Shown here: one piece after another, positions 16,803 through 25,394 of the stretch
Layout: each line of letters opens with the position of its first letter
Position numbering within the stretch: the stretch's first letter is position 1
Assembly (NCBI GenBank): GCA_000719105.1
Contig: JODX01000012.1
Location: 112,636-176,635 of the forward strand
DNA length: 64,000 nt
Direction: 5' to 3'
Origin: Streptomyces sclerotialus
GTDB taxonomy: Bacteria > Actinomycetota > Actinomycetes > Streptomycetales > Streptomycetaceae
Made by a program: the position numbers and the translations under genes
The notes under the pieces: model-generated
Seen by the model: the letters and a program-made list of their open reading frames with translations, nothing else
The model's database searches: none
Told to the model about the DNA's origin: nothing

Positions 16803-17558
16803 TCAGAAGCCGTGCCGGGCGCCGCCGTCCACCGGCAGCATGATGCCCGTCAGATACGACGCGGCCGGTGACAGCAGGAACGCGGCCGTGCGGCCGAACT
16901 CCTCCGGCGTGCCGTACCGCCGCAAGGGGATGCGGGCCTCGTTGGCCGCGCGGGCCGCCTGCGGGTCCGCCGAGAGGGCGTCCAGCTCCCGTACCCGGTC
17001 GGTGTCGATACGTGACGGCAGCAGGCCCAGGACGCGGATGCCGCGCGGGCCCAGCTCGTCCGCGAGGGACTTGGCGAAGCCCGCCAGGCCGGGGCGCAGT
17101 CCGTTGGAGATGGTCAGACCGGGGATCGGCTCGTGCACGGAGCCGGAGAGCACGAACCCGATGACGCCGCCCTCGCCGAGCTCCGCCGCGGCCGTGCGTG
17201 CCAGGCGCACCGCCCCGAGGAACACCGACTCGAACGCGGCCGTCCACTGCTCGTCGGTGTTGTCCGCGACGAAGCCGGGCGCGGGGCCGCCGACGCTGAT
17301 CAGGATGCCGTCGAAGCCGCCGAAGTGCTCCCGCGCGGCGGCGATCAGCCGGGCGGCGGCCGCCGGGTCCGCGTTGTCCGCGGCGACGCCCACGGCGTTC
17401 TCGCCGAGCGCGTCCGCCGCTCTCGCCGCGCTCCGCTCGTCGCGTCCGGTGACGATCACCTTCGCGCCGTCGGCGACGAGCTCCCGCGCGCTCGCGTGGC
17501 CCAGCCCGCGGGTCGCTCCGGTGACGACGTACACCCGGTCCTTCAGTCCAAGATCCAT
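16803..17558 (-). CDS. SDR family oxidoreductase
   Basis: 251 residues. Rossmann glycine motif VTGATRGLGHASARE near the N-terminus, then ADNADPAAAARLI and the catalytic loop with a non-canonical Ser: FVLSGSVHEPIPGLTISNGLRPGLAGFAKSL. The usual YxxxK is replaced by SNGLRPG, so classical SDR proton transfer may be absent. C-terminus AASYLTGIMLPVDGGARHGF is standard. This fits atypical SDRs seen in Streptomyces. Translation begins 5 bases after the GH15 stop, so it is a GH15-SDR operon. Substrate unknown. Confidence 0.8.
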   Translation of the reverse strand: MDLGLKDRVYVVTGATRGLGHASARELVADGAKVIVTGRDERSAARAADALGENAVGVAADNADPAAAARLIAAAREHFGGFDGILISVGGPAPGFVADNTDEQWTAAFESVFLGAVRLARTAAAELGEGGVIGFVLSGSVHEPIPGLTISNGLRPGLAGFAKSLADELGPRGIRVLGLLPSRIDTDRVRELDALSADPQAARAANEARIPLRRYGTPEEFGRTAAFLLSPAASYLTGIMLPVDGGARHGF

Positions 17559-17563
17559 GCGGC

Positions 17564-19447
17564 CTATCCTGCCTCCTCGTCCCCGAACAGGGCGAGGGCG
17601 GTGCCCACGAGGCCGATGTGGCTGAACGCCTGCGGGAAGTTGCCGAGCTGATGGCCGGCCACCGGGTCGTACTCCTCCGCGAGCAGCCCCACGTCGTTGG
17701 CGAGCCCCACCAGCCGGTCGAACAGCTCGCGCGCCTCTTTGGTGCGGCCGATCAGGTGCAGCGCGTCCGCGAGCCAGAACGAGCAGACGAGGAACGTGCC
17801 TTCACCGCCCGGGAGTCCGTCGACGGCTGTCTTCTCGGCGCTGTAGCGACGCAGGAGGCCGTTCTGTCCGAGTTCGTCCCGGACGGCGTCTATGGTGCCG
17901 ATCACCCGCGGATCGTCCGGCGGCAGAAAGCCGAGGCGCGGGATCACCAGCAGTGCGGCGTCCAGCTCCTGGGAGCCGTAGAACTGCGTGAACGTGTTGC
18001 GCTCGGGGTCGTAGCCCCGCTCGCACACCTCGCGGTGGATCTCCTCGCGCAGCGCCCGCCACTCCTCCAGGTCGCCCTCCAGCTCAGGTTCGGCCTCCAG
18101 GGTGCGTACGGCACGGTCGGCGGCCACCCAGGCCATCACCTTGGAGTGCACGAACTGGCGGCGGCCCCCGCGCACTTCCCACAGGCCCTCGTCCGGCTCT
18201 CGCCAGGCCGTCTTCAGGAAGTCCATCAGGGCGCACTGCAACCGCCACACGTGCCGCTCGGGGGGCAGCCCCGACGCGCGGGCCAGCGACAGGGAGTTCA
18301 TGACCTCGCCGTACACGTCCAGCTGGAGCTGCTGCGCCGCGTCGTTGCCGGTGCGGACCGGGGCCGAGCCGCGGAAGCCCGGCAGCCACGGCAGCTCGTA
18401 CTCGGGCAGGCGCCGTTCACCCGCCAGCCCGTACATGATCCTGAGGTCCGCCGGGTCGCCCGCGACCGCGCGGACCAGCCAGTCGCGCCAGGCCACGGCC
18501 TCGTCCTGGTAGCCGGCCGAAAGGAGCGCGCCGAGGGTGAGGGTGGAGTCGCGCAGCCAGCAGTACCGGTAGTCCCAGTTGCGCACACCGCCGACCAGCT
18601 CGGGGAGCGAGGTGGTCGGCGCCGCGACGATGCCTCCCGTCGGGGCGTAGATGAGGGCCTTGAGCGTGATCAGGGAACGGACGACCGCGTCCCGGTACGG
18701 GCCGTCGTAGCGGCAGTGGGACACCCACGCCCGCCAGTCCTCGACGCTGTGCCGGAGTGCCTCGTACGGGTCGACCAGGGGAGGGCGCGGCTCGTGCGAG
18801 GGGTGCCAGGTGAGGACGAAGGCGACCTTCTCGCCCGCCTCCACGGTGAACTCGGAGTACGTGGCCCGCTCCTCGCCCCAGGTGCGCACCTCGGGCTCGC
18901 TGCGCAGCCACACCGAGTCCGGCCCCGCGACCGCCACCCGGTGGCCGTTCGTCCTGCGCACCCACGGCACGACCGAGCCGTAGTCGAAGCGCAGCCGGAG
19001 CGTGCTGCGCACGGTCAACCGGCCGGCCAGGCCCTCGACGATCCGCACGAGGTCGGGGGCGCGGTCCCGCTGGGGCATCAGGTCCGTGACGCGGACGGTG
19101 CCCTCGTCCGTCTCCCACTCGGTGTCGAGGACCAGGGTGTCGCGGCGGTACGCGCGCCGGGTGCAGGCGCCCGCACCCTTGGGGGCGATCCGCCAGTGGC
19201 CGTTCTCCTCGGTGCCGAGCAGCGCGGCGAAGCACGCCGCCGAGTCGAACCGCGGCAGGCAGAGCCAGTCCACGGAACCGCGGTGGCTCACCAGGGCGGC
19301 CGTCTGGTGGTCCCCGATGAGGGCGTAGTCCTCTATGAGGGGGTGGTCCCTGTGTCCTCCGACGGAACGGTGGTCCTCGGTGGGTGAGGGGTCCGCGGGG
19401 GAGCGGTGGTCTCCGTTGCGGGCATGGTCTCCGGTAAGGGGATGCAC
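17564..19447 (-). CDS. Glycoside hydrolase family 15 protein (glucoamylase/trehalase-like)
   Basis: 627 residues from GTG 19447 (GGGAAG about 8 bases upstream). The open frame runs back to 20779, but that part overlaps other genes and looks like a shadow. An N-terminal beta-rich domain (YALIGDHQTAALVSHRGSVDWLCLPRFDS) precedes the (alpha/alpha)6 barrel: GGVRNWDYRYCWLRDSTLTL, DEGLWEVRGGRRQFVHSKVM with the general-acid glutamate region, and LLAEEYDPVAGHQLGNFPQA with the general base. No signal peptide, so cytosolic: a mycobacterial GH15 homologue is a trehalase, and that is the most likely role. Followed by the SDR gene. Confidence 0.88.
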   Translation of the reverse strand: MHPLTGDHARNGDHRSPADPSPTEDHRSVGGHRDHPLIEDYALIGDHQTAALVSHRGSVDWLCLPRFDSAACFAALLGTEENGHWRIAPKGAGACTRRAYRRDTLVLDTEWETDEGTVRVTDLMPQRDRAPDLVRIVEGLAGRLTVRSTLRLRFDYGSVVPWVRRTNGHRVAVAGPDSVWLRSEPEVRTWGEERATYSEFTVEAGEKVAFVLTWHPSHEPRPPLVDPYEALRHSVEDWRAWVSHCRYDGPYRDAVVRSLITLKALIYAPTGGIVAAPTTSLPELVGGVRNWDYRYCWLRDSTLTLGALLSAGYQDEAVAWRDWLVRAVAGDPADLRIMYGLAGERRLPEYELPWLPGFRGSAPVRTGNDAAQQLQLDVYGEVMNSLSLARASGLPPERHVWRLQCALMDFLKTAWREPDEGLWEVRGGRRQFVHSKVMAWVAADRAVRTLEAEPELEGDLEEWRALREEIHREVCERGYDPERNTFTQFYGSQELDAALLVIPRLGFLPPDDPRVIGTIDAVRDELGQNGLLRRYSAEKTAVDGLPGGEGTFLVCSFWLADALHLIGRTKEARELFDRLVGLANDVGLLAEEYDPVAGHQLGNFPQAFSHIGLVGTALALFGDEEAG

Positions 19448-19524
19448 GGCTGCCGTCTTCCCTGTGACCCGGATGATCAATCCGGGTGTCTGCGGAGGCC
19501 GGGCCGTGGCGGGGCCCTCCGTCG

Positions 19525-20331
19525 CTACACCGCGGCGGGTGCCGGCTCCTTCTCCCCCTCGGCGGCGGCAGCCTCCGCGCGGTCGCGGCGCTCGCGGCGG
19601 ACCAGGATCACCCAGCCCACGGGGACGCCCGCGGCGAACAGCCACCACTGGACGGCGTACGCCATGTGGTTGCCGATGCTGCTGTGGTCCGGTTCCGGGA
19701 CCAGCTCCGGGCTGCCGCCCTCGGGCTTCGGCGAGGTCAGCTCGATGTAGCCGGCGAGGACCTCCCGGCCCAGGAGCTCGGCCTGCTGCTCGCTGTTTAT
19801 CAGCATGACCTGGCGGTCGGGGAGGCCTTCCAGGTCCTTGATGCCGCTGTCGGCGGTCGTCTGGTCGGGCATCAGCCGCCCGGTGACCGTGGTCTCGCCA
19901 CGCGCGGGTGCGGGGATGTCGGGGAACTCGGACTCGGTGCCGTTCGAGGGGATCCAGCCCCGGTTGACCAGGAGCACCTTGCCGTCGTCCAGCACGAACG
20001 GGGTGAGGACGTGGTAACCGACCCTGTCGTCGGCGTTGGTGCGGCGCCGGACCACCACTTCGTGCGCGGTGTCGAACCGGCCCTTCGCCGTCACCGCGCG
20101 GTACAGGTCCTCGTCCCGCACGGATCCGCCGGACGAGGTCAGCGACCGGGCCGGCACCGGCTCGGCGCTCAGGGAGTCGGAGATCGCCTTGTTGAGGACC
20201 ACCCGGTGCTCGTGGCGGTGGAACTGCCAGAAGCCCAACTCGATCATCGTCGGGATGAGCACGAGCGCGACGAGGGTGAGGATCACCCACTGCCGGGACA
20301 ACAGGAAGCGGTACACCCCACGACCGTACAT
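19525..20331 (-). CDS. SURF1 family protein (cytochrome oxidase assembly)
   Basis: 268 residues. N-terminal membrane helix after a short head (WVILTLVALVLIPTMIELGFWQFHRHE, the conserved LGxWQ), a periplasmic loop with VLLVNRGWIPSNGT (family WIP motif), and a C-terminal helix (MAYAVQWWLFAAGVPVGWVILV). SURF1 supports heme a3 insertion into aa3-type cytochrome c oxidase. Highly charged tail RRERRDRAEAAAAEGEKEP. The neighbouring cytochrome genes are not in this window. Confidence 0.9.
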   Translation of the reverse strand: MYGRGVYRFLLSRQWVILTLVALVLIPTMIELGFWQFHRHEHRVVLNKAISDSLSAEPVPARSLTSSGGSVRDEDLYRAVTAKGRFDTAHEVVVRRRTNADDRVGYHVLTPFVLDDGKVLLVNRGWIPSNGTESEFPDIPAPARGETTVTGRLMPDQTTADSGIKDLEGLPDRQVMLINSEQQAELLGREVLAGYIELTSPKPEGGSPELVPEPDHSSIGNHMAYAVQWWLFAAGVPVGWVILVRRERRDRAEAAAAEGEKEPAPAAV

Positions 20332-20388
20332 CCCGGGCGTGGGGTGCGTTGCGGCGGGTGCCGCGGCGCGCGGCTCGCTCCCGGCGGC

Positions 20389-20622
20389 TCAGACCCTGTC
20401 GACGACCCCCACCTTCCCCTCCTCGCGGGCGCAGTGCGCACAGCAGTACCAGTGGCCCTCGGCCTCCACGCCCTGGTTGAGGATCCGCACCCGGCAGTGC
20501 TCGCAGACGGGGGCCATGCGCTGGATCGCACAGGCGAAGCAGTCGAAGACGTGCACCGCGCCCTGCGCGTGCACCTCGAACGTCATCCCGTACTCGTTGC
20601 CGCAGACTTCGCAAGATGCCAT
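20389..20622 (-). CDS. Small cysteine-rich zinc-ribbon protein
   Basis: 77 residues with four CxxC pairs or equivalents: CEVCGNEYG, CFACAIQRM, CEHCRVRI and CCAHCAREEG, also several His. Two treble-clef/zinc-ribbon modules are likely; the Cys spacing resembles small Streptomyces hypothetical metal-binding proteins. No catalytic motif. It sits 58 bases upstream of SURF1 on the same strand and could be co-transcribed. A role in copper or iron handling, or redox sensing, is only a guess. Confidence 0.75.
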   Translation of the reverse strand: MASCEVCGNEYGMTFEVHAQGAVHVFDCFACAIQRMAPVCEHCRVRILNQGVEAEGHWYCCAHCAREEGKVGVVDRV

Positions 20623-20753
20623 GGGCCACAGGGTGCGGGGTGCGGGGCGGCGCGGGCGAGCGAAAACCGGGCGAGTCGCCCGTAATCACCCGTACGTCCG
20701 TCAGCCTCAGTACGGGCCCGGTACGGGTTTGGTACGGGTCGCCGTCCCCCGGG

Positions 20754-21731
20754 TCACTCCCCGGACGCCGGCTCCACATCGCGCAGCAGCTGCCCGAAGG
20801 CGGCCTCGTCGATCACGGGCGTACCGAACTGGCGCGCCTTGACCACCTTCGACGTGCCCGAGTCCGGGTCGTTGGTGACGAGGAGGCTGGTCAGCCGGGA
20901 CAGGCTCGTCGCCACGTGCAGTCCGGCCTCGGTCGCGCGGTCCTCCAGGAGCTCGCGGTCGACCGACGTGTCCCCGGAGAAGGCGACTCGCATGCCCTGT
21001 CTGAGCGGTTTGCCCGCTTCGTAGCGGCCCGGGTTGGGGTACGGGCACGCGGGGCGCTTGCGGGACGGGCGCCAACTGCCCGCCCCGTAGCCGCCCGAGG
21101 ACTGCCGGCCGATGAGCGGCGCGGCCGACCACTCGGTGAGCGGACGGCACTCCAGGAGCGGGAGCCGGACGTTCCTGCTCGCCGCCGTGTGCAGGCTCGG
21201 CCGGAACGCCTCCGCCAGCACGCGCGCGTCGTCCAGCGCGTGGTGCGCCCGCTGCTGGACCACGCCGAAGTGGGCGGCCAGCGACTCCAGCTTGTGGTTC
21301 GGCAGCGGCAGGGCGAGCTCCTTGGAGAGCGCGATGGTGCACAGCCGCTGCTTCACCGGGGGCCTGCGGTCCGCGCGCGCGTACTCCCGGGCGATCATCG
21401 ACCAGTCGAAGACCGCGTTGTGCGCGACGAGCACCCGGCCGTCCAGCCGCTCGGCGAACTCCTCGGCGATGTCCCCGAAGAGCGGAGCGCCCTCGAGCAT
21501 CTCGCTCGTCAGGCCGTGGATCCACACCGGGCCCGGATCCCGCTCCGGGTTGACCATCGTGTACCAGTGGTCCTCGACCTCGCCGCGCCCGTCCAGCCGG
21601 TAGACGGCGGCGGAGATGATCCGGTCGTCCCGGGCCAGGCCGGTGGTCTCCACGTCGACGACCGCGTACCCCTGGGGATACGCGGCCGGCCAGGAGGTGT
21701 CGGGCGCCGCGGTCGTACGGTCTTCGAGCAT
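20754..21731 (-). CDS. DEDDh 3'-5' exonuclease with C-terminal BRCT domain
   Basis: 325 residues from ATG 21731. Exonuclease domain (residues about 18-190): motif I VVDVETTGL (Asp-x-Glu), motif II VAHNAVFDWSMI, motif III HHALDDARVLAEAF (His and Asp of DEDDh). After a Pro/Arg-rich linker, residues about 235-320 read GMRVAFSGDTSVDRELLEDRA and TSLLVTNDPDSGTSKVVKAR, typical BRCT. It resembles the epsilon subunit of DNA polymerase III but with BRCT, a design used in repair or stress nucleases. TATCCT lies 8 bases before ATG, suggesting a leaderless transcript. Its upstream neighbour is the RING/TerD-like gene on the same strand. Confidence 0.88.
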   Translation of the reverse strand: MLEDRTTAAPDTSWPAAYPQGYAVVDVETTGLARDDRIISAAVYRLDGRGEVEDHWYTMVNPERDPGPVWIHGLTSEMLEGAPLFGDIAEEFAERLDGRVLVAHNAVFDWSMIAREYARADRRPPVKQRLCTIALSKELALPLPNHKLESLAAHFGVVQQRAHHALDDARVLAEAFRPSLHTAASRNVRLPLLECRPLTEWSAAPLIGRQSSGGYGAGSWRPSRKRPACPYPNPGRYEAGKPLRQGMRVAFSGDTSVDRELLEDRATEAGLHVATSLSRLTSLLVTNDPDSGTSKVVKARQFGTPVIDEAAFGQLLRDVEPASGE

Positions 21732-21964
21732 GGTCACTGAGGATACGGGCCGCGACTGACAGTCCGGTCGCCGCCGCCCTGAGCCGGGCCCCGGCGCACC
21801 GGCGCACACGGACGTGCGGCCCGGTTCCCCGTCCGCCGCCGGGGAGTTGGCCAGGTGGGCGCGACCGCTCCCTGCAGCCCGGCAAACCATCAGCAGTCAC
21901 CCGTACTCGGGACATCCCGGACTGTTCCGGCATGCGGTCAGGTGCTTACCGGCGTCACGGACTG

Positions 21965-24577
21965 TCAGCCCAGCGCCGCCACGAGATCGCCCGCCGTCAG
22001 CGGTTCCAGTCCGCAGCCGTCCACCGGGCCCGGCAGCAGCCGGTACACGGCGCCCGTCGCCCCCTCCGGTGCGACCCCGCCCTCCAGGAGCGCCAGCAGC
22101 ACGTGCTTCTTGCCGGCGGCCTCGGCGGCGAGTGCCGTGAGCGCCTCCGCGCCGTCCGCCGGGCGGCGATGGTCGGGCGGCTCCAGGGCGCGGACGCGGG
22201 CGGCGAATGTCACGTCCGGTTCGCCTGCGCGGCGCCGGTAGTGCCACAGTTCGTCCGCCGCTCCCGTCGCCGCCGAGGGAGCGCGGTGGATCACCGCGAC
22301 CTCGTCCGTACGGACCGCCGCGTGCCAGACCGCGAGGTCCCACAGCGTCGTCCGGCCGGTGGCGAAGTACTGGAACAGGTCGCGGGCGGCACGGCCCAGG
22401 TCGGCGCTGTGCCGGTGCACGCTGTGGTAGCCCTCGGACGCGGACAGGTGCAGATCCGTCCACAGGAACGTGCGCCGCTCCAGGTCCACCAGCAGGGGCA
22501 CGTGGATACGGGAGTCGCCCTCCAGGTCGTACCGCTGACGCACCGTCCGGGGCTGGAACGAGGAGGTGCGGCCGACCCTGGACGGCAGTGCCATGAACCC
22601 GGCGAACGCGTCGACGAGGTTCTCGAACGGGACGTTGTTGTAACTGAAGACGACCGGCACGGCGAACCGTATGCGCCCGTCGGAGAGGACCGCGAGATCC
22701 AGGTCCACGTACTCGGTGGCGCCGTCCGGCGCCGGTGCCGAGGTCAGGTCCCCGGAGTGGACGGCGGCCCGCTTGCCGTGCACGAGGTGCGTGTAGTCGG
22801 ACAGCCCCGCGAACGTCCAGTCCTTGTGGTACAGGGCCACGGAGAGGTCCAGGTCGACGCGGACCTTCTCGGGCTGCGTCCAGTGCAGGAAGAGCCGCAG
22901 CACCTCACCCTCGGGCAGCGGCTGTGTGCTGCCGCGCTCCACCGAGACCAGGGCCTTCGCGGAGGCCCCCTCGGCCGAGGGCACATGCAGGTCCGCGAGG
23001 CGCGAGTCGAGGACGGCGACATCGAAGCGAGAGGCGGCGGACAGCCGGCGCAGCGCCTCGGCCTCCAGCAGTGCGCACACCGCGCGTGTCACCCGCGGCG
23101 ACAGGGGGGCCCTGGTGTCCTCCACGGTGTACGCGTGCGTCACGCGGCCGCGCGGGAAGAACACCCGCCGCTCGCCGGCCACGTCGCGGACCCGCAGCCG
23201 GCCGAGCGCCGCGAGCAGCGGTCCGGGCCCGGCCTTGGGCAGCACCCGCCGCAGGGTGTCGGCGAACCCGTCCGGCAGGTCGTCCACATCGTGGAGGCGC
23301 AGCAGGTGGTCGAGTCTGCGCAGCAGTTCGCCGGGGCGTTGGGACAGGAGGGCGAGAGCGGCGCCGAAGTCCCTGTCCCGCAGGGCCTCTTCGGTGCGTG
23401 CGCCCCAGGTGTCGGCCTTGATGCGCGTCCCGTCCAGGCGTACCGCCCCGGGGTGCTCGGCCGCCGTGCGCAGCAGCGCCTCGCCCAGGGGACCGCCGGA
23501 TTCGCCGGATACTTCGGTGCCGCGCAGCACGGCGAAGGCGACGGCCGCCTTGGGGTGGCGCATGTGCTGCTCGTAGGGGTGCAGTATCTCGGCCGCGCGC
23601 TTCCAGGCGACCGGGTGCCGCAGCACGTCCTCGACCAGTGCCGACGCCTCGAAGCCGTCGAGCACCTCCAGCAGCCGGCGGCGCAGCGGGCGCGGCAGGG
23701 TGCGGAAGCGGCGCGGTGCGACGAGGTCGGCCTCGCCGCCGGACCAGACCTGCAGCAGCCGCAGGACGTCGGTCGCGGTGGTCAGGTGCGTGGCGAGCAG
23801 CGGGAGCGCGGCCTCGCGCGTACGCCGGTCCAGCAGCAGCGCGCCCAGCACCAGGGCCTTGGTCTCACGCACCGGGATGTCCCCGGGCAGCCAGTCCAGC
23901 GTGGCGGGGGCGTTCCCCAGCAGCAGCTTGACGTCGTCGCGGTCCTGCGGCGGCAGTGGTGTACGCCGTTGGAGCAGCCGCAGCAGGGCTCCGGCCGCGT
24001 CCGCCTGCCGGTCGGTGCCGAGGTCGAGGAGCTTCAGCGGACCCCGCGGGACGTCGGGCCGGTCCGCGGGCATGCCGGGCTGCAGGAACGGGTCGTCGCG
24101 GTCGATCCGGCGGTGGCACAGCGGGCAGCCCGCGTAGTCGGCACCGTCCCAGCAGTCACGGCACACCAGATGTGCGCAGGGGGAGACGGGGTGCACACTG
24201 CCGACCGTGCCGCACAGCACGCACGGCTGGACCGGCGACTGGAGCAGCAGGACGAAGACGCGGTCGACGTAGAGGCGGTACGTGTCGTCGGGCACCGACG
24301 CCGGGAAGGCGCGGAACAGCGGCATGTGCGTGCGGTCGGCGCCCAGCTCGGCGTCGATCGCACGGATCAGCTCGCCGCCCGCCTCGGCGAGTCCCGCCGG
24401 GCCGAGCCAGGCGAGCGCGGCACGCAGCCGGGCCGTCGGTGCGAAGCCCCGGTCGAGCAGCTCGGTTTCGAGCGCGACCAGCCCCTCGGCCGTCGACGGG
24501 TCGCCCGGGCGTGGCCCGGCCTGGTCGACGTACACGGTACGGAGGCGGCGGAGCAGCACGGACGACAGCACGGACAA
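21965..24577 (-). CDS. MXAN_6230/SCO0854-type RING-finger protein with TerD-like C-terminal domain
   Basis: 870 residues if started at TTG 24577 (GGGGGA six bases upstream); GTG 24571 is a close alternative. At residues about 119-154 is a canonical C3HC4 RING: CVLC, 11 residues, CAHLVC, RDC, 8 residues, CPLC. The spacing Cx2C-x11-CxH-x2-C-x2-C-x8-Cx2-C is complete. The middle about 400 residues are alpha-helical (LLRRLDHLLRLHDVDDLPDG-like repeats). The last third carries a TerD-like beta-sandwich (KVRVDLDLSVALYHKDW, HSGDLTSAPAPDGATEYVDL, FSYNNVPFENLVDAF). RING folds in bacteria are rare; the natural role is unknown. Adjacent to the DEDDh-BRCT exonuclease, 233 bases apart. Confidence 0.85.
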   Translation of the reverse strand: MSVLSSVLLRRLRTVYVDQAGPRPGDPSTAEGLVALETELLDRGFAPTARLRAALAWLGPAGLAEAGGELIRAIDAELGADRTHMPLFRAFPASVPDDTYRLYVDRVFVLLLQSPVQPCVLCGTVGSVHPVSPCAHLVCRDCWDGADYAGCPLCHRRIDRDDPFLQPGMPADRPDVPRGPLKLLDLGTDRQADAAGALLRLLQRRTPLPPQDRDDVKLLLGNAPATLDWLPGDIPVRETKALVLGALLLDRRTREAALPLLATHLTTATDVLRLLQVWSGGEADLVAPRRFRTLPRPLRRRLLEVLDGFEASALVEDVLRHPVAWKRAAEILHPYEQHMRHPKAAVAFAVLRGTEVSGESGGPLGEALLRTAAEHPGAVRLDGTRIKADTWGARTEEALRDRDFGAALALLSQRPGELLRRLDHLLRLHDVDDLPDGFADTLRRVLPKAGPGPLLAALGRLRVRDVAGERRVFFPRGRVTHAYTVEDTRAPLSPRVTRAVCALLEAEALRRLSAASRFDVAVLDSRLADLHVPSAEGASAKALVSVERGSTQPLPEGEVLRLFLHWTQPEKVRVDLDLSVALYHKDWTFAGLSDYTHLVHGKRAAVHSGDLTSAPAPDGATEYVDLDLAVLSDGRIRFAVPVVFSYNNVPFENLVDAFAGFMALPSRVGRTSSFQPRTVRQRYDLEGDSRIHVPLLVDLERRTFLWTDLHLSASEGYHSVHRHSADLGRAARDLFQYFATGRTTLWDLAVWHAAVRTDEVAVIHRAPSAATGAADELWHYRRRAGEPDVTFAARVRALEPPDHRRPADGAEALTALAAEAAGKKHVLLALLEGGVAPEGATGAVYRLLPGPVDGCGLEPLTAGDLVAALG

Positions 24578-24908
24578 ACGGATTCCCCCGGAGAAGTCGG
24601 TGAGTGAGGCGGGGGCGGAGAGTGAGCGCGCTACGGGAGTCTTAGAAAGAGAGAGAAGGAAGCACGCTGGCGGAGCCGCCCCCGCGATCACGACTCTAGG
24701 ATCCGGCGGCCGTACGGCGCCACTCTTTTTTGCCACGCCGGCCACGCAGGCCATACCGGTCTCCGGAAGCGCGCGGCTCCCGCTCCGTACCGTCCGGGCC
24801 GGGCCGGTCCCCTTGGCGGAGACCACCAAGAAGCAAGCGCGTACCCGCGGTAATACTTATGGGTAACAACCTCTGGCCGCAGCTTTACGGCGACCCTGCG
24901 GTGCATCC
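24578..24908. other. Divergent interval upstream of RING gene and desaturase remnant
   Basis: 331 bases without a supportable gene. It contains a purine tract at about 24648-24664 (AGAAAGAGAGAGAAGGAAG) and an AT-rich stretch near 24850-24870 (GGTAATACTTATGGGTAACA) that may be an old promoter of the desaturase remnant. Nothing else stands out. Confidence 0.4.
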
Positions 24909-25394
24909 ATGCCGAACCTGCCCGATGTCGTGCTGTGGTCGATACCCGCCTTCGTGCATGGGGCTCGGAAGCCTCTTCTTCGACTTCCTGTGGAAGATCC
25001 CGATCGTCGCGATCTACACGGCGGTGTACGAGTCGACGCCGCTCCGGGTGCCCGTGCTGTGGTGGACCGTTCCGCTGATGCTGCTCGCGCAGGACTTCTT
25101 CTCCTACTGGTCCAACCGCGGGCACCATGTCCTCACGACGGCCCTGCGGCAACCGTGGACGAGCTGGACCGCGTGGCCGTTCCACGTTCCTCTCGTCGCC
25201 CTCGGCGTGCACCCCGCCGCGCTCGCGTTCTGCTGCTCCGTGAACCTCGTGTACCAGTTCTGGATCCACACGGAGCGCATCGGGGAGCTGCACCCGGGAC
25301 GAAGAACATCGACACGTACCACCCGCTGAAGGCCGCCACCCATGAGTACGCCGCCATCGCCCAGGGACCTGAGGGCGGCGGGGAGTCGGCGTGA
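24909..25394 (+). pseudogene. Sterol desaturase/fatty acid hydroxylase family, degraded by internal deletions
   Basis: Three pieces in two frames spell a sterol-desaturase-like protein. MPNLPDVVLWSIPAFV (frame of ATG 24909) breaks near 24957. MGLGSLFFDFLWKIPIVAIYTAVYE through LLAQDFFSYWSNRGHHV continues in another frame. About 18 residues after GHHV, which should hold the WACHVVHHS box, are missing (in-frame junction near 25134, LTTALRQPWTSW resumes). After HTERIGELH near 25300 roughly 90 residues with the third His box are gone and the tail KNIDTYHPLKAATHEYAAIA returns in the first frame. Only one complete histidine cluster remains, so no di-iron enzyme can form. The end overlaps the next remnant by GTGA, as in an intact operon. 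Confidence 0.85.

Noticed and set aside
19448..20779. Upstream extension of the GH15 frame to 1071 codons
   Set aside because: The extra part overlaps SURF1 and the zinc-ribbon gene in the same strand but another frame, and has Arg/Pro/Gly-rich shadow composition.
21932..24607. Long plus-strand frame (891 codons) opposite the RING gene
   Set aside because: Shadow: Gly/Val/Arg/Gln-rich, no domain, and the minus strand has a complete domain-bearing gene.
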